This document shows positions 1 to 12,108 of a stretch of 64,000 bases of DNA, piece after piece. Position numbers and translations under genes: made by a program. The notes under the pieces are model-generated. The model was not told the origin of the DNA. It did no database searches and saw only the letters and a list, made by a program, of their open reading frames with translations. The DNA comes from Celoporthe dispersa (taxonomy: Eukaryota; Ascomycota; Sordariomycetes; Diaporthales; Cryphonectriaceae): NCBI GenBank assembly GCA_016584495.1, contig WAID01000016.1, positions 224,442 through 288,441 on the forward strand, written 5' to 3'. The stretch's first letter is position 1. The number at the start of each line of letters is the position of its first letter.

Positions 1-398
1 CAAAGGCAATCACTGATCAGTGTTGGCTGGGCTCAGTACGTACGTACAGAAAAGGATCGTGAGGTTCACTGTTGAATTGGTTGTTGCTTGATTGAAGAGA
101 GCTATCTATCCTGGCCTGGGCACGCGAGCGCGATATGGGCCATCCATCGCGCACGGGCCGCCAGGCCACGTGACCCCCGTTGTGAAGCATTCACCGTCAA
201 GGCAATGCCACACCTACGCATTTTCTTTAAGCAGCGCCAACATCAATGTGTAGTAATTACCATATATTGATCTCTTATGAGAATATTGCGTATCACTGCT
301 GCATACGGGTACGAAATGACTGCGTGAATTGGATCCCTCATATCCAAAGATCAATGATAGGTGACAAGAGATATGTTTTCGATTACTAGACCCGAACT
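1..398. other. Left edge, no gene seen
   Basis: No reading frame here has a recognisable product. The stretch holds only the 3' flank of the aminotransferase gene that ends at 399. Confidence 0.5.
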
Positions 399-1896
399 TC
401 AGACAATGTATTTCTTCAAGCCTCTCAGCCTTTCCTTCGCATCCTCCAGAACAATGTCATCCTTGCAGACTGAAAACCGTAGGTAATTCTCGGCCAGGTG
501 TGCGTTTGCGGGCAAGTAGAATTCACTAGGGGGGAATGGCAGCTAGCCCAAGCTCCATGATGAGGAACCAGCTGAGCTGAAAATCCCTCGGACGACTCGC
601 CACATGCGCAGGAAAATTGTAGCCCTCAGGGATCTTGACACGGGCAAGATTAGCCATAACAAAGTAGCCTCCTTGCGGGTCCGAGTAGGGCAGGCCGAGC
701 TCATCGAAGACGGCCACAAACCGCCTGATCTTGGCTTTCATGTCCTGCTGCGTTTGGACCCAGAACCCGTGCTTCTCAGCTTGCTCATAGCCAATTGCAC
801 AGGCCTCCTGCAGCGGGCTGGGACTGGAGTAACAGATACGCATATGAGCTGCGCTTACATACTTGATCAAGTGCTCCGGCCCAATGAGAAATCCAACACG
901 CCAACCGGTTGCATAAAAGGTCTTGCCTGCTGATCCGACAGTCAGGGTGAGATTCCAGAGAGCGGGTGAGAGTGTTGCCATCCGCGGAGCCTGCACGTAG
1001 GTAAGGCTGTCGTAAACATCGTCGGCAATGATGATCGTGTTGTGTTCGACGCAGAGTTGGCCGATCGCAGCCAGCTCCTGGCGCGAAAAGACCTTCCCGA
1101 CCGGGTTGTGAGGTGAGTTGAGCACAAGCATCTTGGTCCTCCGGTTGAACAGATCTCGCAGCTGTGTCATGTCCACGGTCCAGTGTGCTGATGATGATGT
1201 CTCCCTGTCGCCATTTGCCGGCGGTTTCATCGACGCATAGCGGACAACTCCGCCTGCCATCTGGATGTTGCTTATGTATTGGTCGAAGAATGGCTCAAAA
1301 ACAATCACTTCGTCGCCCTCCTCAACAAATGCCATAAAGGCGCTGAGGATGCCCTCATTTGCACCGGTCGAGATGGTTACCTCCGTCTCGGGGTCGATTT
1401 CCCTGTCGAGGAATCTCGAGTACGTCGATGCCAATGCATTTTTAAGCCTTGGGCGTCCCTTGCTAGGTGAGTACTGGTTGGCATCAACCCTAGAGAGGAC
1501 GCTCCGTGCCGCTTCCAGCAAGAATTCAGGAGGATTATAGCCGCTGAGTTGTGAGTTCTACCATCAGCCGGAAGCCAAAAACTCAAATTGGGGAAAATTG
1601 ACATGATGCTGTTAGTCGACTAACAAGAATCCTTGGCCCATGTTCACTACCGGCTTAATCTACAATGATTCGGATTTAGTATCTTTCTGGTTATATCAAG
1701 TAGTTTCTGTGGAGGTTGAACCCACTGGTGATTTAGTAGCTGCGTCATTAACAATTGACCTGTGCCATGGCTTAGCAGTCGGTCCAACTATTTCTAAGAA
1801 CGATGGTCTCGCCAAAACATACCACACATCCTGGGCTTGCTCAGCCACCCGTTTCGCAGGACGAGGGAAACCCTCGTTGGGAACATTCATTGACAT
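399..1896 (-). CDS. Kynurenine aminotransferase-like PLP enzyme (class I/II)
   Basis: This is a fold-type I PLP aminotransferase most like fungal kynurenine-oxoglutarate transaminases, which turn kynurenine into kynurenic acid; other aromatic amino acids are possible substrates. I read four exons: 1896-1823, 1759-1726, 1659-1625 and 1543-399, with GT-AG introns. The start MSMNVPNEGF fits the short N-terminus of the family. Visible motifs are NMGQGFF near the N-terminus, NSPHNPVGK, ADDVYD and the Schiff-base lysine in SAGKTFYATGWRVG. The main frame stops early at 526 because of a run of six G on the plus strand (529-534). Removing one base continues the family C-terminus (about 40 residues, ending LKKYIV) to a TGA at 399-401. 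It is either a recent frameshift or a consensus error. Family call is firm; substrate is inference. Confidence 0.75.
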
Positions 1897-2857
1897 CGTT
1901 ATTCTTCGCTGGAGGTCTTGACCCAAACTATGAGCTCTTTGGGACGAAATGATACAAATCAAATGCTTGTATGCTCTGGTTGGATTTGTAACTTCAGCAG
2001 ATATGAGTAATCTCCTTCTCGTAGCAGATACCTCTACAGGCTCCACACATGCGTGATGTCGTTGCTGTGTGTGCTATCATGCCGTATCTACAGTTACGTA
2101 GTAATGCTTATCATTCGGGAGGCGGCTCCGTTTCCGGCCTTCCGCTCCCGTGCCGGATTCTGTACCGGCGGGTACAATACCCCTAGCGTTTGCGATATGG
2201 CTTGGCTTAGCGTTGAGAAATGGCGCATAGGAACCTCGCGATCTCATGATGGAAGCGTCTGCGAGAAGGTGTCCTGCTGAAGCAAGAGATATTGGTTGAG
2301 AATCACAGTAGGCGAGATACACCTTTCCAACTAAAGCCATTACCGTATCGGGCGGGGGACAGTAGCGTCATGGTTGAAGAGGATCCGATTAGGTAGTCGA
2401 GTATATTAGCAATAATGAGTATCATTCCAACGTTTGGTGAGATTTGGGACATAGCGAAAAGTAGAACTGATTCCTACTGAGGATTGAGTGATAGTAGAAA
2501 TTGCAACTTATTTCATAATAGTAAAGTGTGACTAGCAAATAGCAGAACTTTCGCATCTAATACATACTCTGAAAGGGGGATAGAGATAAAAAAAACACTT
2601 GTCGTACACAGTGAATGGTTTTGAAATAATTACGAAGTACATATCCAACATTAGCAAGAATACTGTGTGGGGATGCAGAGGCCAATCCTTGTGGTTCGTG
2701 GGGCAGTATGCTAGGGACGTGCCGCAACTCTACAATTTACAAAAGGCTGACAGTAAAGTCAGTACAAGGGAAATTCAAGCGGCCCTCACCGGCCGATGGA
2801 AACTTGATTGACATACCGACAAAAAGGGCTTTAGTATTAACTCCAAATTCGGTCAAA
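1897..2857. other. Intergenic, no gene seen
   Basis: About 960 bp between the divergently oriented aminotransferase gene and the alcohol dehydrogenase remnant. Open frames on both strands show no recognisable domain. It presumably holds both 5' regions. Confidence 0.4.
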
Positions 2858-4205
2858 ATGAGTATTGTGGCTTCAGATGACGTGTTGGCCATTGTGGCTC
2901 ATGTTCCACTTAGTGCCGGGCAGTGGAAGCTGCAGCTAGTAGTTCCTCGTCCGATCAGATATAACGAAGTCCTCGTTAGGATGGTCGCGTCTGGCATCTT
3001 CCTAGCAGACGTGAACTTCGGCGATGATGCCGAGGAGGATAGAGTTGGAGCCCCTGCAGTATGGTATCCACGAGTCTTGGGCCACGAAGGTCAGTCAGCA
3101 ATTTGACAATCACCTTCCTCTGTGTGATTAGTTGTACAAGTCTGTTTAACGATCAAATTCTCGCGCGTGACATATTAGGGGCGGGATACGTCGAGCAGGT
3201 CGGCCAGGCGGTGGACGCTGTCAAGGCCGGCGATCCTGTGTTACTCACGTTCCTCTCATGCGGCCGTTGCTACAACTGCCTGGACTCACACCCGTCATAT
3301 TGCATTCACTATCTTCAGTAAAACTTCCATGGCGATCCAGGAGTCTATGTAAGTAAGGATAGCACCACAGATCTCGCTATCGGAGGGTCTTTTTTTTTTT
3401 TTTTTTTTGGCCAGCCCTCCTTTTCGAGCGAGGCAATCGTCAAGGAACGACGTGTTGTCAACCTTGTCAGTGTTCATGTGACAAAACGAGAACTAAAGGT
3501 TCTAGCACCTCTGGGCTGCGGCGCGCAGACAGGAACGGGGGCCTTGATCCGCATCGCAAACGTCCAAATCTCAGACGAAGTTGCCATCCTGGGCGCGGGA
3601 GGCGTCGGACAGAGCGCAGTCCTGCTAGGTCGACCTTCGGCGGGACACAGTGCATTACCCGCACAGTGTAGTTAACGCCTTATGTGCATCCTTTTTCTTA
3701 TATCTAAGCTGCGGCGATGGTGTGGTGCGAAACCATCATTGCCATCGATCGGATGTCGATACGCCTCCGGCTGGCGAAAGCCTTAGTGGCAACGTACACA
3801 AAATCGACACGAGTGACGTTGCAGCAGTGAATCTCGTCGACGAGGTCCGAAGGCTGACGAGAGGCAGGGGAATCCACGTCTCCCTCGACACGGCCGGCGC
3901 ACAGGCACTAGCAAGGCAATCATGAGAATTTAGGCACGTTTACAGGAAGGTCTTCTAGGTCGGGCTGGCCACGCCAGAAGCGACATGGGAGTGTGCAGGG
4001 GGATCCGGTCACCCAGGAATATCTGCTTGAGCTGATCGACTGGTACCGCCAGGGAAAGCTGCGGGTGGACAAGCTCGTCAGCTTGTACCCGGCTGCTGAG
4101 CACCAGCGTGCGCTGGACGACATGCGGAAAGGCAGCGCGACCAAGCCGGTCCTTTTGTGGTCTACGCTGACGCTAGCATCGGCAGGTACGCCGTCGAGAA
4201 TCTAG
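2858..4205 (+). pseudogene. Zinc-dependent alcohol dehydrogenase remnant (MDR family)
   Basis: Pieces of a medium-chain zinc alcohol dehydrogenase (aryl-alcohol type) occur in the right order. First comes an N-terminal part with VLGHEG, then GAGYVEQVG and GDPVLLTF with the structural-zinc cysteines CGRCYNC and SYC. Next are APLGCGAQTGTGA, the Rossmann motif ILGAGGVGQSA, IIAIDR, a LDTAGAQAL segment and the C-terminal end ELIDWYRQGKL to KPVLLWS. The pieces lie in different frames. Part of the region after the cysteines is replaced by unrelated sequence with a run of 19 T (3390-3408), and the stretch after LDTAG is shortened. Some junctions may be introns (for example 3088-3179), but the frame changes and missing core make an active enzyme unlikely. 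Family call is good; pseudogene status is fairly sure. Confidence 0.65.
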
Positions 4206-4620
4206 ACCGGGGCAGCAACAATAAATGGCCAGCAAAAGTAGAGTGGATGAAAAATATACTCTTCAGTTGTCTCGTCAGCGTTGGGGAACAGAGTTGTGAG
4301 CCGTGCATTTACAAGTATAGATCTACATAGATATGAGCCAGAACAGAGGACCTGGTGAGTGAGACTGCTGGCACAAACAGTGCTGAGAGAAAAAACACCT
4401 CCCTTGTCTTTTCAAGAAAAGAAGAAGAAGAAAGACAAAAAGAACTTTGTAGGTAGCCATTTCAGGCTGGCAGTTGAGATGTTTTATTGGTCACGAATAA
4501 AACGAAAGCCCACAGAGTCATTAACGCTACAGTAATTACCTCAGAGCGAGTTCATCAGAGCCCCATTTTTTCTCATTCTTTCTTTCTTGGGCACGTTCCA
4601 TACAAGCATCAAGACGGCCT
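4206..4620. other. Intergenic, no gene seen
   Basis: About 410 bp between two decayed genes, with a purine-rich patch near 4400-4440. Nothing recognisable. Confidence 0.4.
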
Positions 4621-6111
4621 GTGCATTCATTGTTTACAGGTAGAAAGCTCAAGATTCATTACCATGCATGCAGCAGGAGCGCATCCCACCTGGGCAATGA
4701 TCGCAGCACTAAGCCTCCTCCTCACCCCGCCTTCCCGTCCCAGCAGCAGCAGGTCGAAGCCCTCATGGAGGAGGAGACCGGAGCCGCCGTGAGGGCCTTT
4801 CAGTGGAGCATATGCAGCCGCAGTTTCAGCAAGAACGAGCACCTGGTGCGTCATGTCGGGTCTCATACCAAAGAGAAACCGTTTAGGTGCCAGAACTGCG
4901 GAAAACGCTACAGCAGACAGTGAGCCGGACTATCCCCCACTCCTTTTTGCTGCTTGAGTCAACACCCGCTTCTAACTGAGGAACGGCACTAGAGATATCT
5001 TGATCTGTCATCAACGCGATGTTAGGTGCAGGCATGCCAAAGCCGAGGGGACCCGTTCCGCCACTGGAGGAGCGCCCCCGCGGGCAGCCGTCGATGAGAG
5101 CGAAGCAGGAGAGAGAGGCACGAGGGCGCATGACAGCATACATTTAGGGCTCTTAAATGCCACATCGACTCCCCCTGCCGGCCTCGAACGGCCTAGAGAG
5201 CGACAGCATCAACATACCAGACCTGTCGTCGCTGTCGGATACGTACAACTCCGTGGGGCCGCCGCCGCCATCGTCCATGGCCTTCGTGCCAAGCTACCTG
5301 GGCCTCCCCGACTTCCTGCGGAACTGGACCATCGACACGGAGATGCATGACAGCATCCTGCGCGCGGACTTCTCCCTCGTTGATGGGGAGGCGCCCGCGC
5401 GGGAGGAACAGCAGCCCACACCTCAACTCCTCCCGGGTTCGGCACCTCGCCAGGCCCAGCGGGTCCTGCAGCTGTGATTCTCTCGCCTTCCGGACGCTAC
5501 GGCCATACTCTCTACCTTGAGGAGTACATGGAACCCGTCTCTGGGCTGGCTATCGGGCCACCGTCCAGTCATGCCACGGTCCACTCCACCTGTCCATTCT
5601 CTGGCATACCGTGTCCATGTCAGTATTTGCCGACTACGACCTGTTAGAGAGGACGGTGAGGCGGGAAGGCTCTGACTTGCCGCCTGCCGATCTTGAAACG
5701 GTCGCACAATGGGCTCGGTTAGGGGATGCCAAAAGCTGCGTCCACTATGCTCTTGAGATCAAGACCAAGATCTAGGCCGTGAACGTTATGTCGGAACTGG
5801 CTGTGCACGTTCCTCGGGCCTCAGGGGGGCCTGCCTGGTGTTGTTTGGCTATATCCAATATGGATCACACGGCGACCACTCAGCAATATTCAGCAAGCTT
5901 CGAACCTCATCCCGCCCCTATTATCGCGAACGAGGCAAGCCCGCTTAGTTTCTCTGAGCCGGAACAGCCAGGAGTGAGCCAGCTTGCTTCACTCAAGACT
6001 CATTTGTTTGCGATGATCGATTTGCTCCACCACACCGGCCACTGGGGCCTTTCACGCAAGTTAGCCCTACTTCTTACAGAGATTACCCACTCTGCGTTCG
6101 ATTACAATTAA
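4621..6111 (+). pseudogene. C2H2 zinc-finger transcription factor remnant
   Basis: The segment 4780-4925 encodes one classical finger (CSRSFSKNEHLVRH, with its first cysteine displaced), then the linker HTKEKPF and a second finger beginning CQNCGKRYSRQ. The second finger continues after an apparent intron (about 4919-4991) as DILICHQR. This layout is typical of fungal regulators with two N-terminal C2H2 fingers and a fungal transcription-factor domain. Downstream pieces fit such a protein: an acidic linker with PDLSSLSDTYNS, then LPDFLRNW, FADYDLLE and finally LLHHTGHWGLSRKLALLL to a stop at 6109-6111. They lie in different frames separated by stops, and parts of the middle domain are missing. 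It would have acted in the nucleus. Neighbouring decayed genes suggest the whole 2.9-6.1 kb block is degrading. Confidence 0.5.
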
Positions 6112-7398
6112 GAGTTACTAGCATATGTACTATAGTATTTGCCGACCCTTTTTTTTTTTTAGAATAAAGCCCCCCTTCCCCTTCCAGCTTGCTTCAAAAG
6201 ATGTACATAGTCAAACTTGTAACACATCTGAAAATGAACAATACACCTGTAACAAATATTCAAAACAGAATCTGGGTGCCAAGTAAGGTATATGAAAGGT
6301 ACATCAAATACCAATGTTATTTCGGCATCATTGGTCAGTCGCATTGGATGAGTTGCGACAACGCTGCAGAAAGACGAGACAGTCCGTTTCTTGCTACTGT
6401 GGACGTCTTCTCGAATGTCGGTAAATATGCCCGTCATGGGTCGGGGGAGGAAGACTCGGTAGAACTCGGTCTTGTGAAAGTTTTTGCTGGTTTGGAAAAC
6501 ATCGCCGGCAATCGGGCCTGGCACTTATTTAGCAGGGGCCCCCTTCTCCCCCCTCCCTGTCTTGGGACCACATGAATCTTGACATTCTATGCTTTTCATG
6601 AGCTGCCATGTAATATTGCTCTCCTCTGACGGCGTAAGCCACCCATGCTCTAGGTTTTGGTCAGCCAAACCTCTTTATTTTGCCAGAAATCAATAAAGTC
6701 AAGATAAAAATGCAGACATGGGATACAGAAATTGCCAGAGCCTAGATAACGACGCAAGAAATGGCCCGGGGAACCCCTTAGTGGCGTTGCATATCGTAAA
6801 CACACGATATATAACAAGGTGATCGGGAGGGCAACGGCGGGAATGTGAGCTCCTAAGAACGCTCTAATGCTGAGCGTTCTTGACGAATCCATATCGAATG
6901 TCATCTTCGAATTCTTTGCGGCGGGTTAATTTGCGAACGATGCTTGATACCGTCCCATGTAGGCCTCCAAACAGTGAGTGGTCTAAGTAGTAATAATACC
7001 TCATGGAGTAGTGGACGGCCGGGAATGCTGAGTCAACCGGGTTTAGGGCTCGTGCTGACATTCCTTTTCTAGATACAGTAGTCTTTGTGGACCCCCGCGG
7101 GTTGCCCAGTTGGTGTAGCGCAAGACAACAAGGTACGGAACATTATCCGGAATAACCTTCCCTCCACAAACCATTACGATGATGGAAGTCCACCTGGACG
7201 AGTTGAATGGAGATGATTTATGATAGATATATAGGAGAAGACTGTCACCACCAGGATGGTCCTGCCTGTTTCGAAGCACTCAGACAACCAACAGGTCAGA
7301 TTTCTGATCTCGAGATTCTTCCCAGCACCTTTCTCTCACCTGTTCTACATTGACCCACACGCAAATTCCCTGTACTCCTCTCTCAAAACACAGACAAG
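6112..7398. other. Intergenic, no gene seen
   Basis: About 1.3 kb containing a 12-T run (6149-6160) and several open frames of 60-130 codons without recognisable domains. The last ~150 bp are pyrimidine-rich and are probably the promoter and leader of the aldolase gene at 7399. Confidence 0.4.
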
Positions 7399-8289
7399 AT
7401 GGCCCTTCAAGGAGTAATGGTGGCGTTGTATACGCCCTTTACAGCAGACCAATCAGCCATCGACAGCGCGGCCCTGGACAACCACATTCAGCACCTTATC
7501 TCAGCAGGCGTCCATGGGCTGGTACCAGGAGGCAGCACAGGTGAATTCACAACGCTGTCTTTGGAGGAGCGCAAACAACTCACAGAGCTCGTGGTCAAGT
7601 CGGCCTCAGGTAGAGTCCCTGTGATCGCTGGTACTGGCGCCCTCACGAGCAAAGAGACCATAGAGCTGTCGGCCCATGCTGCAAAGGCTGGTGCTGCCGC
7701 CGTCATGGTTGTGCCTCCATTCTACGACGCCGTCAATGTCTCTGAGCTGCATGAACTGTTAAAGGAGGTGCAGGAGGTCTCCAAGCTTCCTGTGGTGTAT
7801 TACAACATCCCATCCGCCAGTGGCCTCACCCTCAGCCCTCAACAGCTAGCAGACTTATCCAGTGTCGGAGTCAAGTATCTCAAGGATACTTCTGGCAATG
7901 GGCCCGCCTTGACGGATCTTCTCTTTGCCCGCGAAGACGATATCACCGCGTTTAACGGATGGGACACCTTGACATTCTATGGCCTGGCCGCTGGGGCCAA
8001 GGGTACTGTCTGGGGTGCCTCCAACATTATTCCCGAGCTTTCTGTTGCGTTATGGGACGCGATCGCCGTAAAGGGTGACTTGAAGAAGGGCAGAGAACTT
8101 TGGAAGGTTATCTATCCTATCTGCAAATTTCTTGAGTCCCATAACTATGCCGCTGCTGTCAAAGCAGGGATGGGGCTGTTAGGCGTACCAACGGGTGGCA
8201 ACCGGAAGCCGTTCAAGTCTCTTGGGCAGGCTGAGACGGCAGAACTAGCGACATTCTTGACGACTGCAGGCTTGAAAGTAGTTCAATGA
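7399..8289 (+). CDS. DHDPS/NAL-family pyruvate-dependent aldolase
   Basis: An intact, intron-free 296-codon gene of the dihydrodipicolinate synthase / N-acetylneuraminate lyase family. It is a class I aldolase TIM barrel that forms a Schiff base with a 2-oxo acid. Motifs in order: PGGSTGEFTTLS (oxo-acid binding), the catalytic tyrosine in VVYYNIPSASG, and the Schiff-base lysine in YLKDTSGNGP. Length matches the family (about 290-310). The ATG has A at -3. Fungi make lysine by the aminoadipate route, so a true DHDPS role is unlikely. Known fungal members act on sugar acids or on hydroxyproline- or keto-acid-type substrates. It lies next to an oxidase, a reductase, an activator and an amino-acid permease, which suggests a carbon or amino-acid catabolic role; the exact substrate is not readable. 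Confidence 0.9.
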   Translation: MALQGVMVALYTPFTADQSAIDSAALDNHIQHLISAGVHGLVPGGSTGEFTTLSLEERKQLTELVVKSASGRVPVIAGTGALTSKETIELSAHAAKAGAAAVMVVPPFYDAVNVSELHELLKEVQEVSKLPVVYYNIPSASGLTLSPQQLADLSSVGVKYLKDTSGNGPALTDLLFAREDDITAFNGWDTLTFYGLAAGAKGTVWGASNIIPELSVALWDAIAVKGDLKKGRELWKVIYPICKFLESHNYAAAVKAGMGLLGVPTGGNRKPFKSLGQAETAELATFLTTAGLKVVQ

Positions 8290-8680
8290 GGGGCGCACTT
8301 CTTCCAAAACTTTATAAATAATTCAATCCACCTTGCTCAATGAAATTGTGTTTCAATGATATTTAGTAATGAAATCTTGGTGTGCTCAGCCCTTGCCCTC
8401 GTGAACAAAAAGTCTTCAAAATTAATTCTCTGATCAGATTATGTTGTACTTTGAGCAGTGTGTAAGCCATGCCACTGATGAAAACATCCGAGCTAATACG
8501 ATTGCGATGCTGAACATTACAAACTCAACTTGGGCTTTTACACATTGAGGAACGTTGAAATGAATAGATGCCTTCAGAGTCACACACCGACTATCACTAC
8601 TTATAACACCATCTCAACATTCAAGTGCCTAGGATGGCCATTTAACTAACTTAAGTTGATGATTCAGCGGCTCGAAAAGA
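8290..8680. other. Convergent 3' intergenic region
   Basis: About 390 bp between the tail-to-tail aldolase and oxidase genes. AT-rich, no recognisable gene. Confidence 0.4.
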
Positions 8681-10211
8681 CTAAAGCTTAGCTAGGACAC
8701 CATCGCTCCCCAGCAAGGCTAACCTCTCAGGCTTGATGTCTCTGATAGTGGTGCAACTGCCACGGCTAATGTTAGCGAGGTAGGAGCAAATTACTATAGC
8801 GAGCAGTTACTCACCCAGCTAGCCGCATCGTGAGAGCGAACTCCTCCTTAAGGATCTTGATTGCGAGTTCGACGCCTTCTTGCCCCTTGTACTATTGGTC
8901 TGGTCAGCCAACAAGCACCGAGAATATCCAGAAACTAGAAAAGCTCACAGCAAGGCCCCATATTGGTACTCTCCCTACAAACACATGCTCAGCGCCCAAT
9001 GCAAGGGCCTTGAAGATGTCAGAACCGTGGCGAACACCGCCGTCCATCGCGATCTGCACCTTTCCTTTGGCAATGGGTGCGACAACTCGGAGCGTGTCGA
9101 GGGTCGCTGCGATGCCGTCCAGCTGTCTACCACCGTGGTTGGAGATCATAACCCCGTCCAGTCCGTACTCGATTGCCATCTGCACGTCCTCGGCCGTGTT
9201 CACTGGGACGACTTAGCTATAGACTAGGGATCAGAAGGGGCTTGGCTGAGGGCCGCTTACCACCTTTTAGCCACACTTGCATCTTGGTATGTTTTCTTAG
9301 CCAAGGGATTGATGTTTCCCAGTTTATTGAGGCGTCTGTGGTAGCCTCAGTATGAACATTCTGTTATTCATGCGGCGAGGGCTGACTGGGCTTACCGAAA
9401 GCTTGACCACCATTATCGTCCCCGAACTCCTGAGCACCACTTGAGAGTAGATTAGGAAATTGCATGTTATCAGGTAGCTTGAACTCATTGCGCATCTCAT
9501 TCAGTCGGCGACCTAGCGCTGGGACGTCGACAGAAACAAAGATGGCCTTATAGCCAGCAGCTTGAGTATGAAGTTAGCACGTGTCGTCTGCCATGAGTGG
9601 AGGGCTCTGCCACTGCTTCCCATACCTTCGGCTCTCTTGAGGAGTTGAAGAGTGGTATCACGGTCTTTTAGGATGCAAATTTGCATGAAATAAGGGTTTC
9701 CTTTTGATTGGATAATTACATCCTCCAACGACGTAGTTGAGTAGGAAGAAAGGCCCATACAGATGTTCTGAGTTGCGGCCGCCCTCGACGTCCCACTTTC
9801 GGCATCTGGATGAGCCAGCATGTGCATGGCTGCGGGACTGAGTCCCAGAGGGAACGACACTTTAGTGCCAAAGATCTCTGTCGATGTGTCGATCTTGTCG
9901 ACATCGACCAGAATCCTGGCCGGATCTTGTATCGTTTGTAGGCCGCTTCATTTTCCATCAGACTGCCCAAAGGACAATGTGAGCGATGTGAACAGAGACC
10001 TCCTTTAAATGTTTCAACTCACGTTTCCATGGCCATGGCGCCATCATTAAAGTAATCTGTAAAGTTTCGTAAGCTTTCAATTACCGCAACGCGCGACAAG
10101 GATACGAACAGACACACCTCGGTAAGGTTTTGGCAGCTTCTTACTGCCCTCACGCTTCAGGTCCTCAATACTGAAGACAGTATCATCCAGGGCCTTAGAA
10201 CGATTCGCCAT
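8681..10211 (-). CDS. FMN-dependent alpha-hydroxy-acid oxidase/dehydrogenase
   Basis: A multi-exon gene of the glycolate oxidase / L-lactate dehydrogenase family, which oxidises 2-hydroxy acids to 2-oxo acids with FMN. The start reads MANRSKALDD. The exons then spell YFNDGAM, ENEAAYKRYKIRP, ILVDVDKIDTST, FPLGLSPAAMHML, FVSVDVPALGRR, WETSIPWLRK and MISNHGGRQLDG (the catalytic His/Arg motif). FMN-phosphate segments IAMDGGVRHGSDIFKAL and GAEHVFVGR follow, and the C-terminus ends LLGSDGVLAKL at a TAG (8681-8683). About seven short introns with good GT-AG ends separate them. There is no signal peptide and no cytochrome b2 heme domain, so a soluble enzyme is expected. One base is missing near 9917 between IRP and ILVD, shifting the frame inside an exon. 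Everything else is conserved, so this may be a consensus error. Confidence 0.8.
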
Positions 10212-10820
10212 AGCGTTCAGTGCTTGTGAAGTCGGAGAAGCCAAATTAAAACGACAATCCCTCGCTGCGGAAAACAGTATCGGTTCTATGCAAGCAAATG
10301 TATCACCGTAGGAACTCCACAGATATTTTACGACGAAGAAAGATTCACGAGGTCTTCACAGTCAATATATGAGCTAAAATAAGACTCTTTGTGCCGGTGC
10401 AGAACATCGGCTCAGGCGCCAGTAACCTTCAAGACGGTGGATTGTACCGGTCACGGCAGATAGCTGATGACATACCATGAATCCGTCGTATGTGGCGAGA
10501 TAATTAAGGGTTAATAATAAACCAAGGTCAAGCATACCCTGAGATGACGATAAGGTCGCACATAGGCTTGCAAGTCCTCGGGCTTACTTGCCCATTCACA
10601 GAAGCCCGGCGTCGTGGCCCCACCGATGTCCCCATCCGCCCCAGGGCAGGTTGAAAACCACGTCGCCAAGGTAATGACGCGCCCTGCGCATATTTGATGA
10701 CTCCTTACAATCCTCCAGTGAGTGGCCAATACGACTCGACTGCCTCTCCCCTGGAGCATGTACTACTCCCCCTCGAAAAACCTCCTCAACGAGCACCCTG
10801 AACCAACGCTACAGAACACG
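10212..10820. other. Divergent promoter region
   Basis: About 610 bp between the head-to-head oxidase and SDR genes, presumably their shared promoter region. No coding signal recognised. Confidence 0.4.
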
Positions 10821-12108
10821 ATGCAAGTCTTCCTGTGAGTCTTCGTCATTGTATGGACCTATAGTCACCTTTCTGTAGTATACATTGGACTAACGAGTGT
10901 TGGTCATCTCTCAGGACTGGGGCCACCGGCTACATTGGTGGTGACATTCTAGCCGATGTGATGAGCAAATTCCCGACTGCTTCCGTAACAGCACTTGTCC
11001 GCGATGTTGCCAGAGCGCAGCCGATTGTTAAAAAGTACCATAATATCAGACTAATTCACGGTGACCTGGACTCAAGTGACCTAATTGAAGAGGCTGCATC
11101 TCAAAGCGACGTTATACTTAGTGAGTCACGGCCAGAAATGCGAGTAGGTCAGACCTGTTTACTCAACTAGAGTCCTGCAGATGCTGCCAACAATAAACAC
11201 CTGGGCGTCATCGAAAGCATCGCCAATGGTATACGAAGATCAAGTAACAAGACACCCCGTACGCTCTGGTCCACGCTCTCAGAGACAAGCTCAAACATGC
11301 TGACACCTTGACTGATGTCGTTGCAGCTGTCTGGTTGCAAATCTCAGGAGCGACTGTCCTCGCAGGGCCCGATATTGCCGCCAAGAGATTTGGCGAAGCG
11401 TCGGATCACATTTGTAGTGATTATGATGGCGTTTCAGAGCTTACATCAATGATCCAGCAGACGCCATCCCGAGCGGCTGATCAGGCTATGCTCAGAATTG
11501 CCAACGAGCTTAGTTCGAAGGTTCGCATCGCAATCATCTTCCCACCTATCATTTATGGACAGGGCCGGGGGCCAGTCAACACTAGGAGCGTACAGATCCC
11601 AGCGCTTTGCAAGTTAGCTGCACAAGAAAATATCGCAGCCTACGTGGGCAAAGGAGAGGCACGCTGGGGCAATGTTCACATTGCAGAAGTCAGCAATCTC
11701 GTAGTCAGACTCTTGGACAAAGCAGCGTCAGGGGCTTCTTTAGATAAGACATGGAGCCAGAATGGGCTATACTTTGTGCGGAGCGGCGAGACTGTACGTG
11801 GACCTCTGCACATAACCCGTTCCTGATGTGGCTCGCATGACTCCCCATTACTAAAATCTTCACAGACATGGAAATCAATTGCAGAGGCCGTTTCACAAGC
11901 TGCAATTTCGTCTCATATTGACGCCGCTGTCAAGTCGGTCTCGGGACAGGAGGCGGATGAGTTACTCCCTTACGGCAGTATCATGTTTGGTACCAATGCC
12001 CGCGGCATTCCGCAGAGAGCTGAGGCTCTTCTCGGATGGAGGCCGTTAGGATATTCGTTGGAGAGCGAAATCCCCCTTTCATTCGCACGCGAGCTGGGAG
12101 CCATATAG
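10821..12108 (+). CDS. NAD(P)-dependent epimerase/reductase (extended SDR)
   Basis: An atypical or extended short-chain dehydrogenase with an N-terminal Rossmann fold. Exon 1 encodes MQVFL and joins exon 2 to give the dinucleotide-binding motif TGATGYIGG. Further segments are ALVRD, LIHGDLDSSD, a middle exon starting AANNKHLGVIES, QISGATVLA, IIYGQGRGPVN and WGNVHIAEVSNLVVRLL. The last exon ends in the family-like LLGWRPLGYSLESEIP before a TAG at 12106-12108. Four introns with GT-AG ends keep the frame open, so the gene appears intact (roughly 340 residues). The canonical YxxxK motif is not obvious, as in several NmrA-like members. It diverges from the oxidase gene and lies between it and the Zn2Cys6 gene. 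The likely role is reduction of an aldehyde, ketone or sugar intermediate. Confidence 0.75.

Noticed and set aside
604..1604. Several plus-strand frames over the aminotransferase
   Set aside because: Shadows of the minus-strand gene; the aminotransferase motifs are all on the minus strand.
7399..8289. True dihydrodipicolinate synthase for lysine biosynthesis
   Set aside because: Fungi use the alpha-aminoadipate route; only the family assignment is kept.
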